Shown here piece after piece: positions 9,369 to 17,670 of a stretch of DNA of 36,391 nt. Under the pieces are notes generated by a model. The model saw only the letters and a program-made list of their open reading frames with translations, ran no database searches and was not told where the DNA came from. Numbering within the stretch: the stretch's first letter is position 1; every line of letters starts with the position of its first letter. The position numbers and the translations under genes were made by a program. Origin of the DNA: an uncultured Nitrospira sp. (GTDB taxonomy: Bacteria > Nitrospirota > Nitrospiria > Nitrospirales > Nitrospiraceae); NCBI GenBank assembly GCA_902500785.1, contig CABVRW010000038.1:1-36391 (forward strand), written 5' to 3'.

Positions 9369-9415
9369 AGGTGATTGTAAATGCGATGATCTGTGGACGA
9401 CTCAAGCAGTCTGAT

Positions 9416-10414
9416 TCAGCGGCCGGACAATTCTTCAATGACCGCGGCGGCCAGCAGCGGCACCATGATCTCGTGATGGCCGGTCAATGCGTATCCCTTG
9501 CCGCCCTTCTGGGTGGGGCGGCGCACGACGTTCGTCATGGGACGATAGTGCGTGAGGAAATCCATGTTCACCGTCGTGATGTTCGTCAACGGATGCCCGA
9601 GGTTCCGCCCGAGCGAGACGGCTTTCAAAAACACTTCGGGCAAAATCACGGCGGATCCCAGATTGAGATACACCCCGCCTTCCATCCCGGAGACCACCGC
9701 TGCCAGCCGACGAAAATCAAGCAGCGAGCCTGCCCCGATCGCGGCGCCGTCGGCAGAGGGATGCATATGGATGATGTCGGTCCCGACGGCCACGTGCACG
9801 GTGACGGGGAGGCCCAGCCTGAAACCGGTGGCGAGGAGGCTGGTGGCGCGATGTGGAAATTGCTGCTTGCGTCGAGCGATGTAACCTCCGAGTGCTTCGC
9901 CAAGGCCCTGGCCGTCTTTCATGCCTAGACTGATAGCGTCATTGAGCATGCGGCCGGTTTCTTCTGCCATGCCGAATCGACCGGAGTCGATCTCCGCGTC
10001 CACCTCTTCGGAGGTGTGTCCCATGAACGCCAGTTCGAAGTCATGGATGATCACGGCGCCGTTCATGGCGAGGGCGGTGACGATGCCGCGTTCCATCAGG
10101 TCCACGAGGAGCGGGCCGAGTCCCACCTTCACCACATGGGCGCCCATCCCCACAATGACCGGGCGGCCGCGGCGATGGGCCTTGGCAATGGCCTGCGCCA
10201 CCTCGCGCAGCGTCTTGACCGCCAGGATATCGGGGAGGGAGCCCAGAAAACGTGCGAACGATCCACCACGTCTCCAGACCTTGGCAAAGTTCGAGACCTG
10301 GACCTTGCTATGACGTCGTTGGAGTGGATAGGTCTTCAGGCGCGAGGCATCGATCGGCGGGATGATCGCTGGGGGCGCGGAAGCTGCAGTGGGACGCTTA
10401 CGCCTGGTTGGCAA
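9416..10414 (-). CDS. Conserved protein, possibly deoxyhypusine-synthase-like
   Basis: About 332 aa. The core resembles deoxyhypusine synthase-like proteins: VIVGMGAHVVKVGLGPLLVDLMERG is followed by ALAMNGAVIIHDFELAF, matching a pattern of glycine-rich nucleotide-binding turn, then a His-Asp pair. Later blocks are HPSADGAAIGAGSLLDFRR and GGVYLNLGSAVILPEVFLKA. No eIF5A substrate is expected in bacteria, so if the relation is real the substrate would be something else. It directly follows gmhA, and the coding frame overlaps the gmhA end. No ATG exists near the start of the conserved region; a TTG at 10414 has GAGGA 8 nt upstream, while an ATG at 10447 has no ribosome site. The family call is from motif memory only. 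Confidence 0.5.
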   Translation of the reverse strand: MPTRRKRPTAASAPPAIIPPIDASRLKTYPLQRRHSKVQVSNFAKVWRRGGSFARFLGSLPDILAVKTLREVAQAIAKAHRRGRPVIVGMGAHVVKVGLGPLLVDLMERGIVTALAMNGAVIIHDFELAFMGHTSEEVDAEIDSGRFGMAEETGRMLNDAISLGMKDGQGLGEALGGYIARRKQQFPHRATSLLATGFRLGLPVTVHVAVGTDIIHMHPSADGAAIGAGSLLDFRRLAAVVSGMEGGVYLNLGSAVILPEVFLKAVSLGRNLGHPLTNITTVNMDFLTHYRPMTNVVRRPTQKGGKGYALTGHHEIMVPLLAAAVIEELSGR

Positions 10415-10976
10415 GAACGTGATCCTCAATGAGCTCGCAGAGCACATGGCCCAATGTGATGTGACTTTCCTGAATACGGGCAGTCAGCGTGGAGGGCACG
10501 ACGAAGGCATACTCGACCATGCCGGCCAGCTTGCCGCCTGATCCGCCGGTCCAGGCGACCGTGGTGAGGCCCATGGATTTGGCCGCCTCGACACCTTTCA
10601 ACACATTGGGGGAGTTGCCGCTGGTGCTGATCGCGATCGCGACGTCGCCCTGCTGCCCATGCGCGCGCACCTGGCGGGCGAAGAGCTCCTCAAACCCATA
10701 GTCGTTGGCGATGCAGGTAATGGCCGCGATGTCGGTGGCGAGGGCAATGGCCGGCAACGGGGCGCGTTCGCGCTTGTACCGGCCGACAAACTCGGCGGCG
10801 ATGTGCGCGGCATCGGTGGCGCTACCGCCGTTGCCGAAGAGCAAGACTTTGTGTCCCGCGTGAAAGGCGCGGCCCAGGAGTTGCGCGACCTGCACGATCC
10901 TGTCGGCATGCTCCCGCGCGAAACGCCGCTTGATCTCGGCGCTGTCGTCGAAGGCCTTGATGGCAAGTTCTTTCAT
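10398..10976 (-). CDS. gmhA: Phosphoheptose isomerase (sedoheptulose 7-phosphate isomerase)
   Basis: This 192-aa SIS-domain enzyme should convert sedoheptulose 7-phosphate to D-glycero-D-manno-heptose 7-phosphate, the first step to ADP-heptose. Diagnostic blocks are KVLLFGNGGSATDAAHIAAE, the SIS phosphate site AIAISTSGNSPNVLKGVEAA, and ESHITLGHVLCELIE with the C-terminal catalytic-region histidine. The length and layout match GmhA rather than the related DiaA, although the two families are close. It lies 55 bp downstream of the SPFH gene on the same strand, and its end overlaps the start of the deoxyhypusine-synthase-like gene, implying translational coupling. rfaE2 lies farther down the same strand. 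Confidence 0.9.
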   Translation of the reverse strand: MKELAIKAFDDSAEIKRRFAREHADRIVQVAQLLGRAFHAGHKVLLFGNGGSATDAAHIAAEFVGRYKRERAPLPAIALATDIAAITCIANDYGFEELFARQVRAHGQQGDVAIAISTSGNSPNVLKGVEAAKSMGLTTVAWTGGSGGKLAGMVEYAFVVPSTLTARIQESHITLGHVLCELIEDHVLANQA

Positions 10977-11030
10977 CGTCGGGAATTGTAGGGAAGCCCT
11001 CGCGCACTGTCAAACGACAGCAGACGGCTC

Positions 11031-11969
11031 TTACTTTCCCGGCGGCGGGGGCGAAGACCGTTTCGTGATCATATTCATCGCCAGCGCCAGCATGGAGCCC
11101 ACGTCGGCGACATTGGCCGGCAGCACGAGGGTGTTGCTGGTCTTGGCCAGCTCACCGAACTGGCCGATGTACTGTTCGGCGACGCGCAGCTGGATCGCCT
11201 CATAGCCGCCGGGAATCTGAGTGGATTCAGCGACCCTGCGGAGGCCTTCGGCGGTAGCGGTGGCAATCGCCGTGATGGCGGCCGCCGCGCCTTCCGCTTC
11301 GTTGATCTGCTGTTGCTTCCTGGCTTCCGAGGCCTTGATCACCTGCTGCTTCTTGCCTTCCGCTTCGTTGATCGCGGCATCCCGTTCGCCTTCGGAATTC
11401 AGGATCACCGCGCGTTTTTCCCGTTCCGCGCGCATCTGCTTTTCCATCGCATTGAGCACATCCTTGGGCGGCGTGATGTTCTTGATCTCATACCGGAGCA
11501 CCTTGACGCCCCAGGGCTCCGAAGCCTTGTCGAGTTCGTTGACGACCTGGGCATTGATGTTGGTGCGTTCTTCGAAACTCTTGTCGAGATCGATCTTGCC
11601 GATCTCACTGCGCAAGGCGGTCTGGGCGAGCTGGGAAATGGCGAAGCGGTGGTCGCTGATGCCGTAGGAGGCGCGCTGGGCGTCGAGCACCTTGAGGTAC
11701 AGGATGCCGTCCACTCCGACCTGCACATTGTCCCGCGTGATGCAGACCTGTTCCGGGATGTCGATGGCGGTTTCCTTGAGGGAATGTTTGTATTGAACGG
11801 CGTCGATGAAGGGAATCAGGATGTGGAACCCCGCGCCGAGGGTGCGCGAGTAGCGGCCTAGCCGTTCGACCACGTAGGCGCTTTGCTGGGGCACGATGCG
11901 GGCGGTCTTGGCAATGACCAGCACCACCAGGAAGGCGAGGAAGATCATGACCATCAAGCCGCCGGACAT
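11031..11969 (-). CDS. SPFH/Band 7 (stomatin-like) membrane protein
   Basis: 312 aa, starting at the ATG at 11969, which has GGAGGA 7 nt upstream. One N-terminal membrane segment (GLMVMIFLAFLVVLVIA) is followed by the SPFH domain (RIVPQQSAYVVERLGRYSRTL ... GFHILIPFIDAVQYKHSLKE ... VCITRDNVQVGVDGILYLKV). An Ala/Glu/Lys-rich coiled coil (about residues 190-250) comes next, and the C-terminal part resembles QmcA/stomatin. These proteins form large oligomeric membrane platforms, often with NfeD partners. Here nfeD is immediately upstream, 34 bp away, so the two form the usual SPFH-NfeD pair. The extreme C-terminus is proline-rich. Confidence 0.92.
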   Translation of the reverse strand: MSGGLMVMIFLAFLVVLVIAKTARIVPQQSAYVVERLGRYSRTLGAGFHILIPFIDAVQYKHSLKETAIDIPEQVCITRDNVQVGVDGILYLKVLDAQRASYGISDHRFAISQLAQTALRSEIGKIDLDKSFEERTNINAQVVNELDKASEPWGVKVLRYEIKNITPPKDVLNAMEKQMRAEREKRAVILNSEGERDAAINEAEGKKQQVIKASEARKQQQINEAEGAAAAITAIATATAEGLRRVAESTQIPGGYEAIQLRVAEQYIGQFGELAKTSNTLVLPANVADVGSMLALAMNMITKRSSPPPPGK

Positions 11970-12003
11970 ACCTGTCTCCTCCATAAGAAATTACTCCCTC
12001 ACG

Positions 12004-12438
12004 CTATTCTGATTTGAGCCAGAGGGCGAGGCCCTCGACCCGCTCCACGAGACTGCGTTGTCCCTTGAGGAGACCGGTCGGGCCGAGGTTGTGGGCGGTC
12101 CAGGCCGTCCCGCGACACTCGGCCTTGCCCGTGCTGCCCGGCGCCAAATTTTCCATCGGGATGGCGATCTCGCCGACCATCGTATCGATGGGTGGGCCGA
12201 CGGACTCGTGCGACTTGATCATTCTCAGCAGCGGACCACGGAAGATGAAGAGCGAGGCCACGGACATGACCGAGAACAGCAGCCACTGGATCCATTCGGA
12301 GGCAACCAGTTCGACGCCTGCGAGGGCGGCCACCACCAGGGCTGAGAGGCCGAAGAAGAGGATGTAGAAGCCGCCGGGTGTGGTGATCTCGACACCCAGC
12401 AGGATCAATCCCAGAAATGCCCAGAGCCACCAGGTCAT
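12004..12438 (-). CDS. NfeD-like membrane protein
   Basis: 144 aa; the ATG at 12438 has GGAGGAGAG upstream. Three hydrophobic segments (MTWWLWAFLGLILLG, GGFYILFFGLSALVVAALAG, WIQWLLFSVMSVASLFIF) are followed by a cytoplasmic or periplasmic OB-fold tail (about 80-144) containing GEIAIPMENLAPGSTGKAECRG. This is the short NfeD1b-type layout without the ClpP-like protease domain. It is paired with the downstream SPFH gene and probably co-transcribed with it. The promoter should lie in the 142-bp gap shared with the divergent CARF-HEPN gene. Confidence 0.88.
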   Translation of the reverse strand: MTWWLWAFLGLILLGVEITTPGGFYILFFGLSALVVAALAGVELVASEWIQWLLFSVMSVASLFIFRGPLLRMIKSHESVGPPIDTMVGEIAIPMENLAPGSTGKAECRGTAWTAHNLGPTGLLKGQRSLVERVEGLALWLKSE

Positions 12439-12580
12439 CGTCTCTCCTCCCCCGCCGCGCCCAGCCAGGTCGCATTGGAATTCACGCGGAAGTCTATGCG
12501 TCTTTTTCGAGACCGTCAAGGATCGTGCGCAAACCGTGGTTCGTTGAAGCGGCTGGAGTGCAGTGGTATAGTCCGCCGTT

Positions 12581-13837
12581 ATGCCTGCGGATACCCCGGT
12601 CAAAGCACTCATCCTGGCGTTCACCGACGCGCCGACGCTCGCCGCCTATGTCATCAACCGGCTGCAGCCGGAATTGCTCTGCTTTTTCATGCCGGAAGCG
12701 GCGAAAGTGCAGGTCGAGGAGGCGGTGCAGCCGCTCGTGCAGCAGATGCCGAAGCGCTGGGATTGGGTGGTCACACCCGATCCGGCCGACGTCATGGCCT
12801 GCCATCAGGCCTTGTCGCGCACGATTCATGATCTCTTTCGAAATTGGGCGGTGCAGGTGGGTGACGTGGTGGTGGATTTGACCGGAGCCACCCCCGCCAT
12901 GGCGGCGGCGTTGGCGATGGTGAGTCAACCCTGGACCTCTCGGGTGATCAGTCTGGTCGATGCGACGGGGCGCGAAGCGGGTGAGACGATCACCATCGGC
13001 GAGCGTTCCAAGCAGTGGCTCCAAGGCAATCCCTGGGACGAGTCGGCGGTCGTCGTGCGCCGTGAGGCCAGTGACGCGTTTAACCATGGATCGTTCAAGG
13101 CCGCCGCCACTCTGTTTCACACATTGGAGGCTCGTGTCAGCGGGGGGCAGAAGCCTCTCTACCGTGCCTTGGGCGAGCTGGCGACGGGCTATGGGTTATG
13201 GGAGCAGTTCCACTATCGCCAGGCCTGGGAAAAACTTAAGACCTCGCTGAAAGCGCTCGACATGGCGTCCGTCTGGGGTGGGCCGCCCGGGTTGAAAGCG
13301 CTGCTGCCGTTCATCAAAGCCAATACCGGATTTTTGGAAAAGCTGGTGCTGGATCCCGCTGAGGTGAAAGACGGTGTCGTGCTCGATTTGTTGGCGCATG
13401 CCCATCGTCGCGCCCATGTAGACCATGACTATGAGCGGGCCATGGTGGCGCTCGTGCGCGCCATGGAGGCTTGTGCCCAGCGGCAATTGTTCAAGCAGCA
13501 CAAGATCAAGACCTGGGACGTGCAGCCGGAGCAACTCCCCGAAGCGATGCGCGACACCTGCCGCACCTGCTACCTGGATGATGTGGATGGGAAGTATAAG
13601 CTGCCGTTGCAGAGTCAATTCCGGGCATTAGCCGGACTCGGCGATCCGATAGGGCAGGCCTTCCTTCGCGATTGGCCCAAGATGAAACCGCTCTTCGATG
13701 CCGCCGATCATGCCGTGTTGGGCCACGGGTTTGAGGCGATCAAGTCCGAGCGGGTGCAGCAGCTGTCCGATGTGGTAATGAAACTCAGCGGCGTGAGCGA
13801 GTCCTCGCTGCCGAGGTTTCCGATGCTTGGTCTGTAG
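12581..13837 (+). CDS. Orphan CARF-HEPN protein, CRISPR-associated Cas02710/Csm6-like
   Basis: 418 aa. The N-terminal part looks like a CARF (Rossmann) domain: beta strand KALILAFTD, then PELLCFFMPEA, and the ligand-loop motif VVDLTGATPAMAAALAM (D99-T104), matching the D-x-TGGTK-x-M signature of this family. The C-terminal half follows the TIGR02710/PF09670 pattern: DYERAMVALVRAMEACAQ (about 283-300), then IKTWDVQPEQLP, and near the end AADHAVLGHGFEAI, where relatives usually read RN-x-SILAHG. The HEPN histidine (H382) is present but the arginine seven residues before it is Ala375. In Csm6-like proteins these domains bind cyclic oligoadenylate and cleave RNA. No CRISPR array or cas gene is in the window. 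It is divergent from nfeD/SPFH. The family call is from motif recognition, without a search. Confidence 0.72.
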   Translation: MPADTPVKALILAFTDAPTLAAYVINRLQPELLCFFMPEAAKVQVEEAVQPLVQQMPKRWDWVVTPDPADVMACHQALSRTIHDLFRNWAVQVGDVVVDLTGATPAMAAALAMVSQPWTSRVISLVDATGREAGETITIGERSKQWLQGNPWDESAVVVRREASDAFNHGSFKAAATLFHTLEARVSGGQKPLYRALGELATGYGLWEQFHYRQAWEKLKTSLKALDMASVWGGPPGLKALLPFIKANTGFLEKLVLDPAEVKDGVVLDLLAHAHRRAHVDHDYERAMVALVRAMEACAQRQLFKQHKIKTWDVQPEQLPEAMRDTCRTCYLDDVDGKYKLPLQSQFRALAGLGDPIGQAFLRDWPKMKPLFDAADHAVLGHGFEAIKSERVQQLSDVVMKLSGVSESSLPRFPMLGL

Positions 13838-13975
13838 GCCATCGTGCATGAATCGTATTTCCCGAACACGAACACCTCATCCAGCATGGTCAGCCGGGGA
13901 AGATATGGAACACAAGTCGAACACGCTTCGAAAGGCGATCCACCACCTCTGACGACATACGGCTCACGCGATTGA

Positions 13976-14377
13976 ATGGAAATCAGGATTTACTACGAAG
14001 ATACCGACTGCGGCGGCGTGGTGTATTACGCAAACTATCTCAAATACTTCGAACGCGCGAGGACCCAGTATCTCGAAGAACGGGGGTTGTCGGTCGCCGC
14101 GTTGCGCGACGGCGGGACGCAGTTCATGGTCGTGCATGCGGAGCTCGACTATCGATCGCCGAGTCGTTATGGTGAGACCCTGATCATTGAGACAACGTTG
14201 CCGGTCGTGAGCCAAGCCTCTTTCACCGTCGCCCATGTCCTGCGGGAACAGACGAGCGGGCGCCTCGTGGTTGAAGGGTCGGCCAAGCTCGTGACCGTAG
14301 ATGACCGCTTGAAAGTGAAGCGGCTCGACAAACCTATCCTGGCTGCGTTACAAGGACCTCCACAGACGAGGAGTTAA
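13976..14377 (+). CDS. ybgC: YbgC/4-hydroxybenzoyl-CoA-type acyl-CoA thioesterase
   Basis: 133 aa with the hotdog-fold signature right at the N-terminus: IYYEDTDCGGVVYYANYLKYFERART, including the catalytic Asp of the DTD block. The family hydrolyses short- to medium-chain acyl-CoA; in many proteobacteria ybgC opens the tol-pal operon. No tol or pal gene is seen here, so the cellular role is open. The stop codon TAA overlaps the ATG of a 37-aa membrane peptide by one base, a sign of translational coupling. The start has no strong ribosome site. Confidence 0.9.
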   Translation: MEIRIYYEDTDCGGVVYYANYLKYFERARTQYLEERGLSVAALRDGGTQFMVVHAELDYRSPSRYGETLIIETTLPVVSQASFTVAHVLREQTSGRLVVEGSAKLVTVDDRLKVKRLDKPILAALQGPPQTRS

Positions 14378-14490
14378 TGGACAAACTCGGCACATGGTTG
14401 GCAGTGACTGGCGTGGCGATCGGTTTCGTCGTGCTGGCGTGGTTGCTCTTCTCCGATAATCCCTCCGACAAGAAAAAGAAAAAACCGTAG
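14377..14490 (+). CDS. 37-aa single-pass membrane peptide
   Basis: A short open frame starts at an ATG sharing its A with the ybgC stop codon (TAATG), with a GAGGAG ribosome site 3-4 nt upstream. It encodes one transmembrane helix (LAVTGVAIGFVVLAWLLF) and a charged tail ending in DKKKKKP, so a cytoplasmic C-terminus is expected. The good ribosome site, coupling and classic membrane topology make it a likely real gene despite its size. Function is unknown. Confidence 0.6.
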   Translation: MDKLGTWLAVTGVAIGFVVLAWLLFSDNPSDKKKKKP

Positions 14491-14555
14491 CGCTGGCATT
14501 GCTGGTCTCGGCCTGTTCCTTCCGCGTTCCGGCTGTTAGTCTGGAGGGTCGTTCT

Positions 14556-14915
14556 ATGACGGCATCTCTCTCCGCCTTCGCACTCATCGTGGTGCTCTTT
14601 GCGATACCGGCCTGCAAGACCGGGTCCGATCCTGGCGTGACGGGGATCTATCAAACGTGGGACGACGTCGTCACACGGTGGATCGGGAAGCACAAGGAAG
14701 ATCTCTATTTGGAGCTTGGCCCGCCGAATCTGCATCCGAAGGAAGCGGAGGACGGTACGGTCGAAATGGTGTGGGATATGACCATCGACCGCATGCCGGG
14801 CCAGGCCGATGAGTACAACACGCTGCCGCTCTATGGCGGCGTGGATTGCCAGCTGATATTTTTTGCGGACAAAGAAGGGATCGTGACCAGTGGTCGGAGA
14901 AATGGGTGTGAGTGA
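14556..14915 (+). CDS. Hypothetical lipoprotein
   Basis: 119 aa from the ATG at 14556. The signal peptide ends in VVLFAIPACKTGS, a lipobox with Cys at residue 20, so the product should be a lipid-anchored envelope protein. The mature part, with WDDVVTRWIGKHKEDLYLELGPPNLHPKEAEDGT, resembles small lipoproteins that carry an SmpA/OmlA-like 'GPP' turn, but I cannot place it in a family. An in-frame GTG/ATG start 19 codons earlier would place the signal internally and was not chosen. A short hairpin (TGAGGC/GCCTCA, 14913-14929) overlaps the stop codon and lies between this gene and the convergent hydrolase. Confidence 0.7.
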   Translation: MTASLSAFALIVVLFAIPACKTGSDPGVTGIYQTWDDVVTRWIGKHKEDLYLELGPPNLHPKEAEDGTVEMVWDMTIDRMPGQADEYNTLPLYGGVDCQLIFFADKEGIVTSGRRNGCE

Positions 14916-14942
14916 GGCTTCGTGCCTCAGCAGAGTGCGGAA

Positions 14943-15809
14943 CTATTGCCGCGGCTGCTGCGAGAGGGATCGATACATGCCGTCCACGTTCTCAGTAAAC
15001 CAGTCTGCGTAACCGTACCATTGTTCATACTGAGGCAGGCGGATGCGCGTCTTTGTCTCCTCCAGGCTCGCGCCGTTTTGAAGCTGTTCGCGGACGGCAG
15101 CTCGCAGCGCTTCGAGGTATTCGCGAAACAGCCGCACATGTTCTTTCGTGCCGACTTTCCCATGGCCCGGCACGAGAATATCGAAGTCTAACCGTTCGAC
15201 CTGCTTCAGGGATTCGATCCATTCGTCTGGGTAGCTATCCGGCAGCGCCCGGTACGCTACCGTCTCGACGGGAATGAAATCGACGGCGAAGAGCAGACTG
15301 TTCTGCGGGATCCACAGTACCAGACTATTGTCGGAATGGTTTCTGCCGGTATAAATCAACTCGACATGTTTTCCTCCAAGATCGATCGTCATCCGGTCGG
15401 TAAAGGTGAGATCGGGAACCGGGGTGGTGGGATCTGCGGCCTGCAGGATTTTGGGCCGCGCGGCTGCGTGACTCACAAAGCGCGCCGTATCGGCGAAGAC
15501 GCTGCCTCCGGTGATGTGGTCGTTATGGTGGTGGCTATAGATCACATAGCGCACCGGTTGATCGGTGAGGGTGGCGATCTTTGCCTTGAGCCATGTCGCC
15601 GCATCCGAACTGATCGGATCGGTGACGATCACCCCGTTCGACGTCACGATGAAGATGGCTTGATGTGACTGATGCCGGTACAGGTACACATCCTCGGCGA
15701 AATGCGTAATCTCATCGGCTGGACGAGGCTGCTGTGCGGAGGCAGACAAGGAAGGAAATAGGAGAGAAGCGAGGACACAGAGACGAGGCAACCATTTCGA
15801 GAAGAACAT
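14943..15809 (-). CDS. Secreted metallo-beta-lactamase-fold hydrolase
   Basis: 288 aa with a cleavable signal peptide (ends near SLSASAQQ, about residue 25). The MBL-fold zinc motif YSHHHNDHITGG gives H93, H95, D97 and H98, and later zinc ligands are in YTGRNHSDNS and LVPGHGKVG. The product should be a periplasmic hydrolase. It resembles the MBL proteins near quinoprotein relay systems and subclass-B-like enzymes, but the substrate cannot be told; calling it a beta-lactamase would be unsupported. It is convergent with the upstream lipoprotein (27 bp apart). Confidence 0.88.
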   Translation of the reverse strand: MFFSKWLPRLCVLASLLFPSLSASAQQPRPADEITHFAEDVYLYRHQSHQAIFIVTSNGVIVTDPISSDAATWLKAKIATLTDQPVRYVIYSHHHNDHITGGSVFADTARFVSHAAARPKILQAADPTTPVPDLTFTDRMTIDLGGKHVELIYTGRNHSDNSLVLWIPQNSLLFAVDFIPVETVAYRALPDSYPDEWIESLKQVERLDFDILVPGHGKVGTKEHVRLFREYLEALRAAVREQLQNGASLEETKTRIRLPQYEQWYGYADWFTENVDGMYRSLSQQPRQ

Positions 15810-16026
15810 CTAAAACCGTCCATTCCACCGGTGCGTGATTCGATGAATGTCCCTTGGGCGCCTGGTCAGTGTGCATGTTGCGCTAGGTGTCTTCAAGCGA
15901 AAATATTCATCTGCCGGCGGCTTCCGCGCCAGAACGCGCTGTATCCAAGGTCCGGACAGGGTGGGGGCGCGCGAAGGGAGGTCGGACTGGAGGGATGCGG
16001 GCATGGTCGTCGATCTTTTCGCCGGG

Positions 16027-17265
16027 TCAGGGATGGGCCGCCACCTGTGGAGGGTGCAGCAGACGGTCGAGGGCGCCGTTCACCAGTGTCGCCACGATGC
16101 GGTGGCCACGTTCATCGGGGTGGCAGAGGTCGAGGTAGAGACTGGGATCACGGGCTAGGATCTGACCGGCTTCGACGATGACGGCGCCATTCCCACGGGC
16201 GACGGATCGCAGGATCTCGTTATATTCGTCGTCGAGGCGGAGCGGTCTTCCACCGTGAGTCAGTTTCCAGGCCGGCAACGTGAGGCTCGCGGTGTGGGTC
16301 GCCTCCTCCGTCGCGCCTCGCAGTTCCAGTACCGTGGCGAGATATTTCCTGGCGAGATCCGAGAACCAGTTGTCCATGTTCATCGCAATCCGCAGCTCCG
16401 CTTCGGCCTGTTCATGTCGTCTGGCCTTCAGATGGGCGATGCCCGCCCGCAGATGTTCAGAGTGGGCTGGATTGTCCTGAAAGGCTATGAAGACCAACGG
16501 CACCTGCCGCTCCTGACAGAATCGCGCGATGCGCTCCAGATTTGCCCGGTATTGTTCAGGCGAGACTCGGGTCGGCGCCGTCCTCGCGTCGACGGTCAAG
16601 CTGCCGTCGCCGGCGCTCTTCATGAGGTGGAGCTTGATCAGTACGCGTTGTAGCCCGCGGTACAGATACATCTTTTCTCTGAAGTCCAGCCGATGCAGCA
16701 ACGCTTCTCGCTCAAATTTGTCGTGACTGTCGGTAGCCGCTTCCGACGGCACGACCCGTCGGTCGTTGAAACTGAACGAGGCAATCACGACATCCGGGCG
16801 TACTTCGTCGAAATGTTTGACCAGCGCCGAATACCCTTGAAAGGACGTGTACCCACTTACGCCCAGGTTGATGACGTCGGCATCCGGGCGCAGATCATCC
16901 AGAACTTCCGGGAAGGCATTGCGAGTCGGTACACCCCAGCCGAAGGTATTGGAGTCGCCGATCGCGAGGATACGTTTATGGGTCGTATCATGGATCTGAG
17001 CAGTATCGACGGCGAAGAAACCCTGGGCGTCGAATTCGCGCAGGTATTGAGCGGCGCCATGCCGGTGTAGCTCTCCGGCGACCAGTCCCTTGAAGTGCGG
17101 CCGGCGTTCCCATCCCAAGTCCGGGGTGTACTGATACCAATCGGGCTGCACCGATGCCAGGTCGGCTTGTGCTGTGAGCAGCGCTCGCGATAACCCTTCA
17201 AGGGCCAGCAATCCGACCAGGGTCAGGGCTAATCCGATCAGCGGCGCGCTCAGACGGTGCTTCAT
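16027..17265 (-). CDS. SGNH/GDSL-type hydrolase, membrane-anchored
   Basis: 412 aa from the ATG at 17265. An N-terminal hydrophobic anchor (SAPLIGLALTLVGLLALEGLS) is followed by the SGNH fold: block I ILAIGDSNTFGWGV with Ser105, block II INLGVSGYTS, an Asn-containing FSFNDRR block, and the C-terminal DLCHPDERGH with the Asp-His pair at 379/382. A helical, TPR-like insert (about 280-340, HLKARRHEQAEAELRIAMNMD) separates the halves. Such proteins include acyl-esterases acting on extracellular polysaccharide; the substrate here is unknown. The longer open frame (to 17352) only adds a stretch without signal-like features. Confidence 0.85.
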   Translation of the reverse strand: MKHRLSAPLIGLALTLVGLLALEGLSRALLTAQADLASVQPDWYQYTPDLGWERRPHFKGLVAGELHRHGAAQYLREFDAQGFFAVDTAQIHDTTHKRILAIGDSNTFGWGVPTRNAFPEVLDDLRPDADVINLGVSGYTSFQGYSALVKHFDEVRPDVVIASFSFNDRRVVPSEAATDSHDKFEREALLHRLDFREKMYLYRGLQRVLIKLHLMKSAGDGSLTVDARTAPTRVSPEQYRANLERIARFCQERQVPLVFIAFQDNPAHSEHLRAGIAHLKARRHEQAEAELRIAMNMDNWFSDLARKYLATVLELRGATEEATHTASLTLPAWKLTHGGRPLRLDDEYNEILRSVARGNGAVIVEAGQILARDPSLYLDLCHPDERGHRIVATLVNGALDRLLHPPQVAAHP

Positions 17266-17519
17266 GCACGGACTCCAATCGTGACTGATTCGCCTTGAAC
17301 CCAGGGCAATCTCGCGACGCCGGGTGGCGAGGGGACGAGAAAAAGATCGCACGTGACCGGTAAAGACCGCTGCTGTGATTTAGTATTGAGGAAGAGGTCC
17401 GACTTGCCAAGCAAAGGGTAAAGTTTTGCAGAGGAAGGTCGAGGGGATTTGCCGGCCCACGATGCGAGAAGCGCACTCTCGCTCTGGGAGCGAGACCGAG
17501 ACATGGTTCGCCGGTCCCG

Positions 17520-17638
17520 TTAGGGCGCCGTCAGGTGTATGTTAGTCCCGGTGAGGTACGGCAGGGTTGTGTCGTGATGGTGGGGGACGATTCGTTGTAC
17601 TCGCCGGTGTAATGATCGAAGACATCGAGGTGAAATCT
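17520..17638 (-). pseudogene. Fragment of a decayed gene, paralogous to the C-terminus of the 18.7-19.2 kb pseudogene
   Basis: Read on the minus strand from 17638, this gives RFHLDVFDHYTGEYNESS, which matches RPHLNIFDQGTGDYKGSS in the remnant at 18.7-18.8 kb. The tails also match after one frameshift: LTAP then TAA here, DLTARP then TAA there. Nothing upstream of the homology is retained, since the SGNH gene begins at once at 17671. The rest of the 405-bp gap between the two SGNH genes (17266-17519) holds no gene I can support. Confidence 0.45.
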
Positions 17639-17670
17639 GGCCTAGTCACTGGATCTACACCGGCTGGTTT

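Noticed and set aside
14943-15809. Calling the MBL-fold protein a beta-lactamase
   Set aside because: Only the general HxHxDH fold motifs are seen; many MBL hydrolases are unrelated to antibiotics.
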